From Dyella telluris (GTDB taxonomy: Bacteria; Pseudomonadota; Gammaproteobacteria; Xanthomonadales; Rhodanobacteraceae): a stretch of DNA of 64,000 nucleotides. Under the pieces are notes generated by a model. The model saw nothing but the letters and a program-made list of their open reading frames with translations. It searched no databases and was not told the origin of the DNA. Location of the stretch: positions 1,364,001-1,428,000 of the forward strand of contig NZ_CP060412.1 in NCBI RefSeq assembly GCF_014297575.1, in the 5' to 3' direction. This document shows positions 1 through 8,443 of this stretch, piece by piece. Position numbers and translations under genes: made by a program. Within the stretch, counting starts at the first letter, position 1. Each line of letters opens with the position of its first letter.

Positions 1-51
1 ACTTCTCGTGTGCTTGACGGAAGCTATCGCATGGAGCGACTCGGCGTATGA
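1..51 (+). CDS. rfbB: dTDP-glucose 4,6-dehydratase, 3' end only (RfbB)
   Basis: Only the last 16 codons are in the window. They read ...[13 protein letters not shown] before TGA at 49-51, which resembles the usual C-terminal tail of RfbB/RmlB in this lineage. The stop overlaps the ATG of rfbA (ATGA at 48-51), so the two genes are translationally coupled. RfbB makes dTDP-4-keto-6-deoxyglucose, the second intermediate of dTDP-L-rhamnose synthesis, and the next three genes encode the other enzymes. The identification rests on the short tail and on operon context. Confidence 0.75.
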   Translation, partial: TSRVLDGSYRMERLGV

Positions 52-935
52 GCAGCCAGAAGGGCATCATCCTCGCCGGTGGTTCCGGCACGCGGCTTTA
101 TCCCATTACTCAGGCAGTGAGCAAACAGCTGCTGCCCGTGTATGACAAGCCCATGATCTATTACCCACTCGCCACGCTCATGCTGGCGGGTATTCGCGAC
201 GTGCTGGTAATCAACACTCCGCACGAGCAGGCACTCTTTCAGCGCCTGTTAGGTGACGGTAGCCAATGGGGCATCAACATCTCCTACGCCGTCCAGCCGT
301 CCCCGAACGGTCTGGCGGAGGCCTTCATCATTGGCCGCGACTTTGTCGGAAACAATCCCAGCTGTCTGGTGCTTGGCGACAACATCTTCTACGGCGTAGG
401 TCTTACCGAACGTATGAAGCGCGCTGCGGCACGCGAGCACGGCGCAACAGTATTCGGCTATTGGGTCAAGGATCCTGAGCGCTATGGCGTGGCTGAATTC
501 GACGCTGCGGGCAAGGTGATCGGTCTGGAGGAAAAGCCGGCCGAGCCGAAGTCCCACTACGCGGTGACTGGACTGTACTTCTACGACAATCGCGCCCCCG
601 ACTTCGCCGCGAACCTGAAGCCCTCAGTGCGCGGCGAGCTGGAAATCACGGATCTCAACCGCTGCTATCTCGACGACGAGTCGTTGCATTTGGAGCAATT
701 GGGTCGAGGCTACGCCTGGCTGGATACGGGCACCCACGAGTCCCTGATGGAAGCTGGCGATTACATCCAGACCATCGAGAACCGGCAAGGCCTGAAGGTC
801 TGCTGCCCTGAAGAGATCGCTTACATCAAAAAGTGGATCGATGCAGAGCAATTGCTGCGACTTGCAGCCCCGCTCTCCAAGACGGGTTATGGGCAGTACC
901 TCCAGAACCTGACCAAACAAGGCTACGTTGGATGA
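48..935 (+). CDS. rfbA: Glucose-1-phosphate thymidylyltransferase (RfbA/RmlA)
   Basis: Cytoplasmic enzyme that makes dTDP-glucose from dTTP and glucose-1-phosphate, the first step of the dTDP-L-rhamnose pathway for O-antigen. The 295-residue protein has the usual family length. It carries the nucleotidyltransferase signature GGSGTRLYP at residues 11-19, followed by [10 protein letters not shown], and the EEKP segment near residue 164. The ATG at 48 overlaps the rfbB stop, and its own TGA (933-935) overlaps the ATG of rfbC. Translation of the whole rfb set is therefore coupled. Confidence 0.96.
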   Translation: MSSQKGIILAGGSGTRLYPITQAVSKQLLPVYDKPMIYYPLATLMLAGIRDVLVINTPHEQALFQRLLGDGSQWGINISYAVQPSPNGLAEAFIIGRDFVGNNPSCLVLGDNIFYGVGLTERMKRAAAREHGATVFGYWVKDPERYGVAEFDAAGKVIGLEEKPAEPKSHYAVTGLYFYDNRAPDFAANLKPSVRGELEITDLNRCYLDDESLHLEQLGRGYAWLDTGTHESLMEAGDYIQTIENRQGLKVCCPEEIAYIKKWIDAEQLLRLAAPLSKTGYGQYLQNLTKQGYVG

Positions 936-1489
936 AGTTCATCGAAACATCGCTACCCGGCTGCGTTGTGATCGAACCGCAAGTGTTCGGCGACTCGCGC
1001 GGGTTTTTCTACGAGAGCTACAACGAGGCCAAGTATCGCGAGGCGGGCATCGACAGGCGATTCGTGCAGTCGAACGTCTCCCGCTCGGCACGCGGGGTGT
1101 TGCGTGGCCTGCACTACCAGTGGCCACATCCGCAGGGAAAGCTCGTCAGCGTCCTGGAGGGTGAAGTCTTTGATGTCGCGGTGGATATCCGTCGCGGCTC
1201 CCCGACATTCGGCCAGTGGGCGGGCGTAATGCTCACTGCGGAGAACCATCGGCACTTCTGGATCCCTGAAGGTTTCGCGCACGGTTTTTGCGTGCTGTCC
1301 GAATTCGCCACGTTCTCGTACCAGTGCACGGACCTCTACGATGCCAAGGCGGATGGCGGCGTTCGCTGGAACGATCCGGCGATCGGCATCGACTGGCCGA
1401 TCAGCTCCCCGCTTCTTTCGGACAAGGACGGCAAGGCTCCCTTGCTCGCCGATGTATCGCCGGACCGACTGCCGGAGTACCAGGCTTGA
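932..1489 (+). CDS. rfbC: dTDP-4-dehydrorhamnose 3,5-epimerase (RfbC/RmlC)
   Basis: Cupin-fold epimerase that converts dTDP-4-keto-6-deoxyglucose to dTDP-4-keto-L-rhamnose. The ATG at 932 was chosen because it overlaps the rfbA stop by ATGA and gives 185 residues, the normal RmlC size; the same reading frame stays open further upstream. The catalytic His lies in LRGLHYQ (His61) and the active-site Tyr in the YQCTDLY segment (130-136). The stop at 1487-1489 overlaps the next start. Confidence 0.95.
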   Translation: MKFIETSLPGCVVIEPQVFGDSRGFFYESYNEAKYREAGIDRRFVQSNVSRSARGVLRGLHYQWPHPQGKLVSVLEGEVFDVAVDIRRGSPTFGQWAGVMLTAENHRHFWIPEGFAHGFCVLSEFATFSYQCTDLYDAKADGGVRWNDPAIGIDWPISSPLLSDKDGKAPLLADVSPDRLPEYQA

Positions 1490-2421
1490 AGATCCTGCTG
1501 CTAGGTGCCAACGGGCAGCTCGGACAGACCTTTCTGAAGGAGAGCGCCCTCACGACATTTGGTGAGGTAGTGCCGGTGACCCGAGACGGCCAGCTTTCAG
1601 GCGGGATGACGGGAGTAGCGGGTGACCTTTCTTCACCTGAAGGCATGACTGCTGTGCTTGATCGCGTCCAACCGGATGTGATCATCAATGCCGCGGCTTT
1701 TACGGCTGTGGATCGCGCAGAGCAGGAAGAAAAGCTTGCAACGCGGGTCAACGGTGAATCCGTTGGCGCCATCGGAGCCTGGGCGGCATCAAACGACGCT
1801 CTGGTCCTGCACTATTCCACCGATTATGTTTTCGATGGAAGCAGTGCGGAGCCTTATGCCGTCGATGCGGCGACTGCCCCCCTCGGAGCCTATGGCCGCA
1901 GCAAGCTGGCCGGTGAACGGGCCCTTGCCGGGAGCGGTGCGCGCCACATGATTTTTCGTACGGCATGGGTCTACGCCGCACATGGCCACAACTTCCTACG
2001 CACCATGCTTCGACTGGGTGCCGAACGTGACGAGTTGCGTATCGTGGCCGACCAGCACGGCGCGCCAACCTCAACGGGCCTGATCGTGCGCGGCACGCTG
2101 GCTGCACTGGATGTGTGGAGCAAAGCCTCTGGCAACGAACGCAGCAAGCTTGAAGGCACCCACCATCTCGTGGCCAGCGGAACCACCACGTGGCATGGCT
2201 TTGCCGTGGCCATCTTCGATGAAGCATTTCGCCGGGGCCTCATAGCAAAGAAACCCGTCGTCACCCCGATTGACACGGCTGACTTCCCCACCCCTGCGAA
2301 GCGACCTGCCTATTCGGTGCTGGAAAACGCCGATTTTCAGAAGCGGTTTGGTTTTGTCTTGCCGGACTGGCAGCAAGGCCTGCTCGATGTCATGGGCGAA
2401 CTTTCCATCCCTACGCACTGA
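1486..2421 (+). CDS. rfbD: dTDP-4-dehydrorhamnose reductase (RfbD/RmlD)
   Basis: SDR-superfamily reductase that completes dTDP-L-rhamnose synthesis. The N-terminal Rossmann motif GANGQLG is at residues 7-13, and the catalytic YxxxK appears as YGRSK in the middle of the protein. No ATG fits the expected N-terminus. The homology starts at KILLLGANG directly after a TTG at 1486 that overlaps the rfbC stop (TTGA). A TTG start reached by translational coupling is therefore the best model, giving 311 residues. The same frame is open back to 1288, but that stretch overlaps rfbC and shows no family similarity. Confidence 0.93.
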   Translation: MKILLLGANGQLGQTFLKESALTTFGEVVPVTRDGQLSGGMTGVAGDLSSPEGMTAVLDRVQPDVIINAAAFTAVDRAEQEEKLATRVNGESVGAIGAWAASNDALVLHYSTDYVFDGSSAEPYAVDAATAPLGAYGRSKLAGERALAGSGARHMIFRTAWVYAAHGHNFLRTMLRLGAERDELRIVADQHGAPTSTGLIVRGTLAALDVWSKASGNERSKLEGTHHLVASGTTTWHGFAVAIFDEAFRRGLIAKKPVVTPIDTADFPTPAKRPAYSVLENADFQKRFGFVLPDWQQGLLDVMGELSIPTH

Positions 2422-2427
2422 ACACTT

Positions 2428-3840
2428 ATGCTCATTCCGCTCATCCTCAGTGGTGGTTCAGGCACACGGCTATGGCCCGTGTCCCGGCGCAACCTGCCCA
2501 AGCAATTCCTATCACTGGCGGGCCGGGGGACGTTGTTTCAGCAAACGATTAACCGCACGCGGCTACTCCCCAACGTTGGCTCGCCGATCGTGGTCGCCAG
2601 CGAAGATCATCGCTTCCTTGCCGCCGAGCAGTTGCTCGAGTCAGGCATCGAAGGCGCGACCATCGTGCTCGAACCCATGGGCCGCAACACTGCTCCCGCG
2701 ATTGCCCTGGGTGCCTTGCAGGCGATCGAGCGCGACCCCGATGCATTGCTACTGGTCCTTCCCGCCGACCATCTGATCGGCGAAACCGACAGCTTTATCC
2801 AGGGCGTCAACCTTGCGCTGCCTGCAGCGCGCGACGGATCGCTGGTGACCTTCGGCATTCGCCCGGATCGCCCGGAAACCGGGTTCGGTTACATCCGTCG
2901 TGGTGACGCCATCGGCGAGGGCGCGTTCCGCGTGGCGCAATTCGTCGAGAAGCCTGCGCTGGCCACTGCCGAGTCGTATGTAGCGGATGGCCATTACGAC
3001 TGGAACTCCGGGATGTTCCTGTTCAAGGCTTCCCGTTATCTGGAAGAGCTCGAACAGCACGCGCCTGAAATGCTCCAGACGGTGCGAGACGCGCACGCCT
3101 CCGCGAAGATCGATCTGGACTTTGTCCGCATCGATCGCGACAAGTTTGCAAAGGTGCCTGATGATTCCATCGACTACGCCGTGATGGAGAAGACCCAGCG
3201 CGCTGTGGTTATCCCGGTGAAATGCGACTGGAGCGACATTGGCTCGTGGTCCGCACTGTGGCTCGCGGGCGCGCGTGATCCGCAAGGCAACGTCCGCGAA
3301 GGCGATACCATCGCCATCGATACCCGCAACTCGCTACTGCGCTCGCATGACCGCCACCTGCTGGCAACGGTCGGCGTCGATGACCTGATCGTGGTCAGCA
3401 CTCCGGATGCCACCCTCGTGGCCCACCGCAATGCCGCCCAGGACGTCAAGCGAGTGGTGGACGAGCTGAAGGCCGCCGGGCGCACTGAGCACTCCCTCCA
3501 TCGCGTGGTTCGCCGTCCCTGGGGCAGCTATGACTCGCTCGAGTCGGCGGACCGCTTCCAGGTCAAGCGCATCGTGGTCAAGCCGGGGGCGGCTCTGAGC
3601 CTGCAGAAACATCACCACCGCGCCGAGCACTGGATCGTGGTGTCCGGCACGGCCGAGGTGACCTGCGACGACAAGGTGTTTCTGCTGGGTGAAAACCAGA
3701 GCACCTATATTCCGCTGGGCAGCGTTCACCGGCTGCGCAACCCGGGCAAGATGCCGCTGGAGATCATCGAGGTACAATCGGGTAGCTACCTCGGCGAAGA
3801 CGATATCGTTCGCTTTCAGGATGTGTACGGCCGCACCTGA
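2428..3840 (+). CDS. xanB: Bifunctional mannose-1-P guanylyltransferase / mannose-6-P isomerase (XanB/ManC type)
   Basis: Supplies GDP-mannose for O-antigen or exopolysaccharide. The 470-residue protein has two parts. The N-terminal nucleotidyltransferase carries GGSGTRLWP at residues 9-17 followed by LPKQF. The C-terminal cupin, from about residue 355, has RPWGSYDSL, the metal-site region QKHHHRAEHW and VHRLRNPG, as in type II phosphomannose isomerases. It starts 7 bp after rfbD and probably belongs to the same operon. The fused form is what Xanthomonas literature calls XanB. Related fused proteins elsewhere are named ManC, CpsB or AlgA. Confidence 0.95.
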   Translation: MLIPLILSGGSGTRLWPVSRRNLPKQFLSLAGRGTLFQQTINRTRLLPNVGSPIVVASEDHRFLAAEQLLESGIEGATIVLEPMGRNTAPAIALGALQAIERDPDALLLVLPADHLIGETDSFIQGVNLALPAARDGSLVTFGIRPDRPETGFGYIRRGDAIGEGAFRVAQFVEKPALATAESYVADGHYDWNSGMFLFKASRYLEELEQHAPEMLQTVRDAHASAKIDLDFVRIDRDKFAKVPDDSIDYAVMEKTQRAVVIPVKCDWSDIGSWSALWLAGARDPQGNVREGDTIAIDTRNSLLRSHDRHLLATVGVDDLIVVSTPDATLVAHRNAAQDVKRVVDELKAAGRTEHSLHRVVRRPWGSYDSLESADRFQVKRIVVKPGAALSLQKHHHRAEHWIVVSGTAEVTCDDKVFLLGENQSTYIPLGSVHRLRNPGKMPLEIIEVQSGSYLGEDDIVRFQDVYGRT

Positions 3841-4494
3841 GTGCGGCCAGTACTACACGTTGCGTCCTGACCAAATATCGTTCTGATCCGGGCTCAATGT
3901 CCCGCCTGATGTTTCCGCTCTCCCCGCTTTCCCACCTCATCGTCCCTTCAGAGGGAGATGAGGAGCGGATCTCGCAACAAACCATTCGCCCTCGGCCAGG
4001 ACCGGGGCCATGGCGGACGATGCTGCCCCGCAATAGAACGTCGGGGAACGTTCTGGCACGCATCACGAGAGTGCGACAATTGATGCTCGCCACTAGCGAA
4101 TTCGCAGCACTTAGCAGGCGGGATTAGCGACGTACCCGACCGAGTCGCCATCCAGCGCAGCCAGGCGCCCGCCGAGACCACCACGCATGCCACTCTCGAG
4201 AAGAATGAGATTTCGACAGTTCGGCAGGCAAGGGGTGCTCCGGTTCATCGATACTCGACTGTGGCGTAGCCTGAAGAACATTGTTCCGTTGTCGGTACAC
4301 CTGAAGATCCACGCCTCGCTGGCGCGTTCCATCCGAAGTGATTTTCGTTTTTCGCGGGCCCACGAGCGGGCTGAGGCCCGAGGACTTTTGGGTCGGATGT
4401 GAAAACATCCCTCATCACCCCAATGGCTGCCGGACGGGTCTCCCGACCAACGAAAGCGTCTGTCGCCGCCCCGCCGTCGTCACCCGGCTGAACT
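3841..4494. other. Gene-poor stretch between xanB and the acyltransferase fragment
   Basis: I find no complete gene here. A short plus-strand frame at 4187-4402 contains LWRSLKNIVPLSVHLKIHA, which looks like the start of some O-antigen glycosyltransferases or methyltransferases and could be a remnant. A minus-strand frame ending near 4111 has no recognisable domain. No terminator with a T-run is visible after xanB. The stretch looks like decayed accessory LPS DNA. Confidence 0.4.
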
Positions 4495-4941
4495 TCACGA
4501 AAGCTCAGTCCCCGGTACCCGCAATGGCAAGCCAACCCGGTTCCTCCGCAAGACCTCGAGGCACGGGCGCTCCACCAGATGCCACGACATGGCCGCCAAC
4601 AACACCGTGATCGGTATGGCAAGCACCATGTTCAAATGGTTGCTCCAGGACGGGAAGATGGCCGTCAGAGCCTGCTGTATGACAAACCCATACAAGTAGA
4701 TGCCGTACGAATAGTCGTGCCTCGGCTGCAGCACGGACAGGCAACGCAGCGATGCCACCCAAAGCACCCCGTAAGCAAGAGCCGGATACAGAAGCAGCTG
4801 TCCATACTCATTGTTTCGAAGCGAAATATAGGCCAGCAAGCCGAACACGGCCGGAGCCCAGTGGAGCTTCACGCGATCTCGAAACGCGAAAAACAGCATA
4901 CCGAGAAAAAAGTATGGGACGGGATAAAACGAATACGCGAT
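4495..4941 (-). pseudogene. Membrane acyltransferase (OafA/acyltransferase-3 family), C-terminal fragment
   Basis: About 149 codons of the C-terminal half of an integral-membrane O-acyltransferase remain. They show several hydrophobic segments (YPVPYFFLGMLFFAF, GQLLLYPALAYGVLWVAS, YGIYLYGFVIQQALTAIF, MVLAIPITVLLAAMSWHLVE) and the typical tail ending HLVERPCLE. The frame runs on into the neighbouring IS3-family element, but those added residues are antisense IS sequence. The homologous part stops at the element's left inverted repeat at 4942. No N-terminal half is found beyond the right end of the element, so the insertion came with a deletion. The intact protein probably O-acetylated an LPS sugar. 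Confidence 0.8.
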
Positions 4942-5004
4942 TGGACCGACCAGGCTTTCGTAGACATCTTCGAGCCATAATTTCTGGCAATCGAGGAGGT
5001 CGGT

Positions 5005-5284
5005 ATAAGTGGGAAGTGGTACACGGATGAGTTCAAGATCGAAGCGGTCAAGCAAGTGACCGAGCGAGGCCATTCGGTGGTCGAAGTGGCCGATCGGCTG
5101 GGCATCACGACGCACAGCCTGTATGCGTGGAAGGCCAAGTTTGGCCAGCCGGACGTCGTGCGTCGTGCGTCGTGCGGAGCTGGACCAAAGCGCCGAGGTG
5201 CGGCGCCTGAAGGCCGAGCTTAAGCGTGTGACCGAGGAGTGCGACATCCTAAAGAAAGCCGCGGCGTACTTCGCCAAGGGGTAA
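5005..5284 (+). pseudogene. IS3-family orfA, broken by a 7-bp repeat expansion
   Basis: HTH transposase subunit. The frame reads SGKWYTDEFKIEAVKQ and continues through ADRLGITTHSLYAWKAKFG. It is thrown out of frame at 5155-5175, where three tandem copies of GTCGTGC occur. With two copies it would read DVVRRAEL and continue into AEVRRLKAELKRVTEECD. The expected start codon position after GAGGAGG reads ATA (5005-5007) instead of ATG, so initiation may also be lost. The downstream part ends at TAA 5282-5284. Confidence 0.8.
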
Positions 5285-6133
5285 AAGCGAAGTACGTGTT
5301 AATGCAGACCCATGCCCGCAAGTTTCGTCTGTGCGCGATGTGCCGGGTGCTCGGTGTGCATCGCAGCGGGTACTACGGACAGTCCAGTGCACGAGGACGC
5401 GCGCCTGCCGGGACGGATCAAGCACTTCTGACGGGTCAGCGGCGGCGTGTACAGGCATCGCAAGATGACCTGCGATTTGCGCGAAGCCGGCGAGCGGTGC
5501 AGCCGCCACCGGGTGCGTCAGCTGATGAAGCGCGAAGGTCTTCGGGCCCAGATCGGTTATGGCAGCAAGCCCCGCCACCGGGGTGGCCCCGTTGGCGCGG
5601 TGGCTAACGTGCTGGATCGGGAGTTCTCGCCCGAAGCCCCGAACAAGGTCTGGGTCACGGACATCACCTACATCCGCACCTACGAAGGCTGGTTGTTTCT
5701 GGCAGCCGTGATGGATCTTTATTCGCGTCAAATCATTGGCTGGGCGAAACGCCCGCACATGACAACAGACTTGGTGCTGCAGGCGTTGTTGGCGGCCGTG
5801 TGGAAGCGCAAGCCAGGCGCCGGCGTGCTGGTGCACTCGGACCAGGGCAGTCAGTTCACTAGCGATGACTGGCAGTCGTTCCTCAAGGCCCACCACATGC
5901 AGCCGAGCATGAGTCGTCGCGGGAATTGCCACGACAATGCCGTGGCGGAGAGCTTCTTCAGCGCATTGAAGAAGGAGCGGATCAAGCGGCGCATCTACCC
6001 CGCGCGGATGGCGGCAGCCTCGGACGTGTCCGATTACATCGAGATGTTCTACAACCCGATTCGCCGGCGCAGTTTCGTCGGCGACCTGTCACCAGTAGAG
6101 TTTGAACGGCGCTACGCGCAAAGCGGCTCGTGA
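5284..6133 (+). pseudogene. IS3-family orfB (DDE transposase), frameshifted and with an internal stop
   Basis: DDE integrase-type transposase in the -1 frame relative to orfA. It begins KAKYVLMQTHARKFRLCAM. After GVHRSGYYG the homology moves to another frame (EDARLPGRIKHF) and meets an in-frame TGA at 5429-5431 before SGGVYRHRKM. From there the core is intact, with WVTDITYI (first Asp), VHSDQGSQF (second Asp) and NAVAESFFSALKKE (catalytic Glu). It ends at TGA 6131-6133 inside the right inverted repeat. At least two lesions inactivate it. Confidence 0.85.
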
Positions 6134-6159
6134 GTGTCTACAAGAATCTGGGCGGTCCA

Positions 6160-6308
6160 GCGCACCCCAGACTTACTTCCATCGCTACTTGGCCGAAGTC
6201 TGCTACAGTTTTAATCACCGCGAAGAAGACCTTAAACCGCGGTTTTTAAGGCTTCTTCGCCAAATTTCGATCCAGGAATTGCGACCCATTTTGGTCCGGA
6301 AAGCTTAG
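6160..6308 (+). pseudogene. Probable IS1595-family (ISXO2-like) transposase C-terminal remnant
   Basis: Directly after the right end of the IS3-family element, a frame reads QTYFHRYLAEVCYSFNHRE and runs on to a TAG at 6306-6308. The YLAEVCYSFNHR pattern resembles the C-terminal end of ISXO2-like transposases, in which a YL.EF..R.NRR motif closes the DDE domain. Only about 48 codons remain. The IS3-family element may have inserted into this older element, or the junction may come from deletion. The family call rests on one motif. Confidence 0.4.
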
Positions 6309-6600
6309 GCACCACCTAATGTATCGGGGCAGGCCGTCCAGTCCCGGGCCACCAGACGCGGCAGCGCCCGCGCCCAAGCGGCGAATGGCAGGGCAACTCT
6401 CTGTCCGGCTCCGCCATCCAGGGAATCCGGAGGGAAGAAGGGGTTCTTCTCCAAGGAACAGAATCGTGACTCAGGTGACTCGTCCCGAGCGACTCACTGC
6501 CAAATCAGGCTGGAATGTTGCTCCAGCCATCCCGGGTCAGGCTTGCGATCTCGCCCAGGCGTATGTCACAAAGTCGATACCCGTTTGTTAATATGCAACG
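6309..6600. other. Non-coding stretch upstream of the intact acyltransferase
   Basis: About 290 bp without a convincing gene. A 90-codon frame (6319-6591) is rich in Pro, Arg and Ser and looks random. The last 60 bp before the ATG at 6601 become AT-richer (GTTTGTTAATATGCAACG) and probably hold the promoter of the acyltransferase. I cannot assign -35/-10 boxes with confidence. Confidence 0.3.
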
Positions 6601-7725
6601 ATGACTGATCGAAACTTCACTGTTGACATAGCTCGCGGTATTGGCATTCTTACTGTGGTCGCAGGCCACGCGAGTAGCGGTTCAGCGCTCTACGCCTTCG
6701 CGCCCTACTCGTTCCACATGCCCCTTTTCTTTTTTCTTTCAGGGCTGTTTTTTTCTGACAGTCGTCCTGAAGGACTTCAGTTCGTCTGGAAGTGTGCGAA
6801 ATCGCTTCTGTTGTATTCGACTGGTTTCTATCTGTTCTACGCCTTAGTCTCCAAGGTGGTGGTGTCTTTGGGGTTCGGTGCATTCTATGACGAGCTCTCA
6901 ATCAGGAACTTGCTGTTCAATCAGTTCCTAGGCTCGGGGGCGTTCAAGTTCACGGCAGCTTATTGGTTCATCCCTGCCTTGTTTTCGGTTCGCCTGTACT
7001 TTGCAATCGTCCACGCTAGGATTTTGGGGGGTTGCTTGAGGTTGGCACCGCGCCGGGAAGCTGAGTGGCGGTTCATACTACTGGCTATCTATCTCGCACT
7101 GGCCTTGTTTGCGGTCAGCGCGAGCGTATCAATGTATGAGACGCAGACTGTGAGCTGGAGCAAGATTGTTCCTCTGCGCTTTGCGTTCGCATTGTTCTTC
7201 TACTACTTTGGCGCTGTCTTTTCAAAATACAAGCTCGATAGGTTTGTGGTCAGTGTCGGGGCCATCATTGTTATGTACGTGGTCCAGCAACAGATGTGGG
7301 CCTCTGCAGGTAATCTCGATTTCTGGATGCAGATATCTAAGTATCAGGCTCCCGTCCTTCCCGTGCTCAGCAGCATCATCGGATCAATATTCGTTTACGC
7401 GCTCTCTGGTCTCGTGAAGGACAATGCTTCTTGCCGAGTTGTCCTAAGTTATTTAGGCAGGAATGCGCTTCCGATCTTGCTACACCACATCTTCGGTTTT
7501 TTCGTTGTCAATGCCATGCTTTGCGCGGCAGGGGTAATTCGTATTGCGGACGTTACTGGCCCCTACTATCAGTGGAATACGGTACATACTTGGCCCGTGT
7601 ATATCGTCGTTGGCGTATTCATTTCGCTGGTAATGGACAGGTATGTGACGCAACCAATTATTCGGGTTTCCAAGATCATCCGACCAAGGGATTCGACTGG
7701 CGAGCCGCGGGCTAGTACAAAATGA
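6601..7725 (+). CDS. Integral-membrane acyltransferase (acyltransferase-3 family)
   Basis: 374-residue polytopic membrane protein. The N-terminus has FTVDIARGIGILTVVAGHA, with the conserved R and H of acyltransferase-3 proteins, followed by about ten hydrophobic segments such as YSFHMPLFFFLSGLFF and IGSIFVYALSGLV. Members move acetyl or similar groups to surface sugars across the inner membrane, so an O-antigen O-acetyltransferase fits the locus. The gene is visibly AT-richer than its neighbours and is flanked by IS remnants on both sides, which points to horizontal acquisition. It may functionally replace the truncated acyltransferase at 4495-4941. The acceptor sugar is unknown. Confidence 0.85.
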   Translation: MTDRNFTVDIARGIGILTVVAGHASSGSALYAFAPYSFHMPLFFFLSGLFFSDSRPEGLQFVWKCAKSLLLYSTGFYLFYALVSKVVVSLGFGAFYDELSIRNLLFNQFLGSGAFKFTAAYWFIPALFSVRLYFAIVHARILGGCLRLAPRREAEWRFILLAIYLALALFAVSASVSMYETQTVSWSKIVPLRFAFALFFYYFGAVFSKYKLDRFVVSVGAIIVMYVVQQQMWASAGNLDFWMQISKYQAPVLPVLSSIIGSIFVYALSGLVKDNASCRVVLSYLGRNALPILLHHIFGFFVVNAMLCAAGVIRIADVTGPYYQWNTVHTWPVYIVVGVFISLVMDRYVTQPIIRVSKIIRPRDSTGEPRASTK

Positions 7726-8077
7726 AAAATCTGCCGCGCCCTTGCCGGAACTTGGATATGCGAGCGATAGCTGCCTATTCTTGGTTTCAACCTAGCGAAA
7801 CAAGTCGGCAAGCAGCGCGTAGAGGTTGGCTCACGGAGAAAGGTAATCGGCCAGATTTGGTGGTGCGAGGTCGAGGACATCCGCGACCCTATGGAAGTGC
7901 CGGGGATGCCGTAGGGGCACCGCGCTTTGAGAGACAAAACGCCATGTGCTTTACAGCTTCCAAAAACCGATAGGGCGAATTGCGCTGCCCTTCACCAGGG
8001 CATCGGCAAGGCGCTCTGCAGTCTTGCGCTTCGGCTTCCACCGGCGCTTCGGCTTGTTCTGTTCGCGCGGGGGCTTC
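7726..8077. other. Unassigned stretch between acyltransferase and fossil IS element
   Basis: No recognised gene. A short plus-strand frame near 7790-7910 reads ...RKVIGQIWWCEVEDIRD before a stop, without an identifiable family. Low-complexity CGGCTT/CGCTTCGGC runs near 8020-8070 precede the inverted repeat of the next IS element. Probably decayed DNA. Confidence 0.3.
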
Positions 8078-8129
8078 TGTAATGACCCAGTGATTTCCGG
8101 CACAGGTGTTACCTTGACGAGGAGACACC

Positions 8130-8443
8130 ATGAGCATCGTGATGGACGAAGAGATCAAACGTTCGACGGCGCGGCGGAAGACGGTGCTGGTGCTGGAGAT
8201 CATCCAGGGCAAGACGAGCGTGACGGACGCCAGCCGGCAGTTCGATCTACCGCCTCGGAAATCGAGAGCTGGGTTGAGGAGGGCAAGCGAGGGATGGAGA
8301 ACGCACTGCGCGCCAAACCGGAAGATGTGCGTGAGCAGTACGAGCGGCAACTGAAGGATCTGCAGGAGGCCTACGGCGAAGCGTAGCTGGAACTGCGCGC
8401 CCGAAAAAAATTGGCGTCCCTGTTGGGCAAGGACGAGACCTGA
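8130..8443 (+). pseudogene. IS3-family orfA of the fossil element
   Basis: Begins MSIVMDEEIKRSTARRKTVL after an AGGAGA site. The HTH part ITxxDASRQFDLPP changes frame near 8250-8260 to SEIESWVEEGKRGMENALRA. An in-frame TAG at 8384-8386 then interrupts it before LELRARKKLASLLGKDET and the TGA at 8441-8443. The end overlaps the orfB start (TGATG). Confidence 0.75.

Larger units (their letters stand above)
4942..6159 (+). mobile_element. Degenerate IS3-family insertion sequence (copy 1)
   Basis: 1218-bp element with imperfect terminal inverted repeats. The left end starts TGGACCGACCAGG at 4942. The right end finishes CTGGGCGGTCCA at 6159, which as reverse complement reads TGGACCGCCCAG. About 19 of the first 25 positions match. 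Inside are an orfA/orfB pair in the -1 arrangement typical of IS3, with an AAAAG run at 5283-5287 where frameshifting would occur. Both frames are broken (see the orfA and orfB entries), so the copy is dead. I see no clean 3-4-bp target duplication, as expected if flanking DNA was later deleted. Confidence 0.85.

Noticed and set aside
4187..4402. Short frame with a glycosyltransferase-like N-terminal motif
   Set aside because: Only about 25 residues look familiar, and no domain continues. Kept as a note in the gene-poor entry, not called as a gene.
6319..6591. 90-codon frame before the acyltransferase
   Set aside because: Low-complexity Pro/Arg/Ser content, no ribosome-binding site, no similarity that I recognise.
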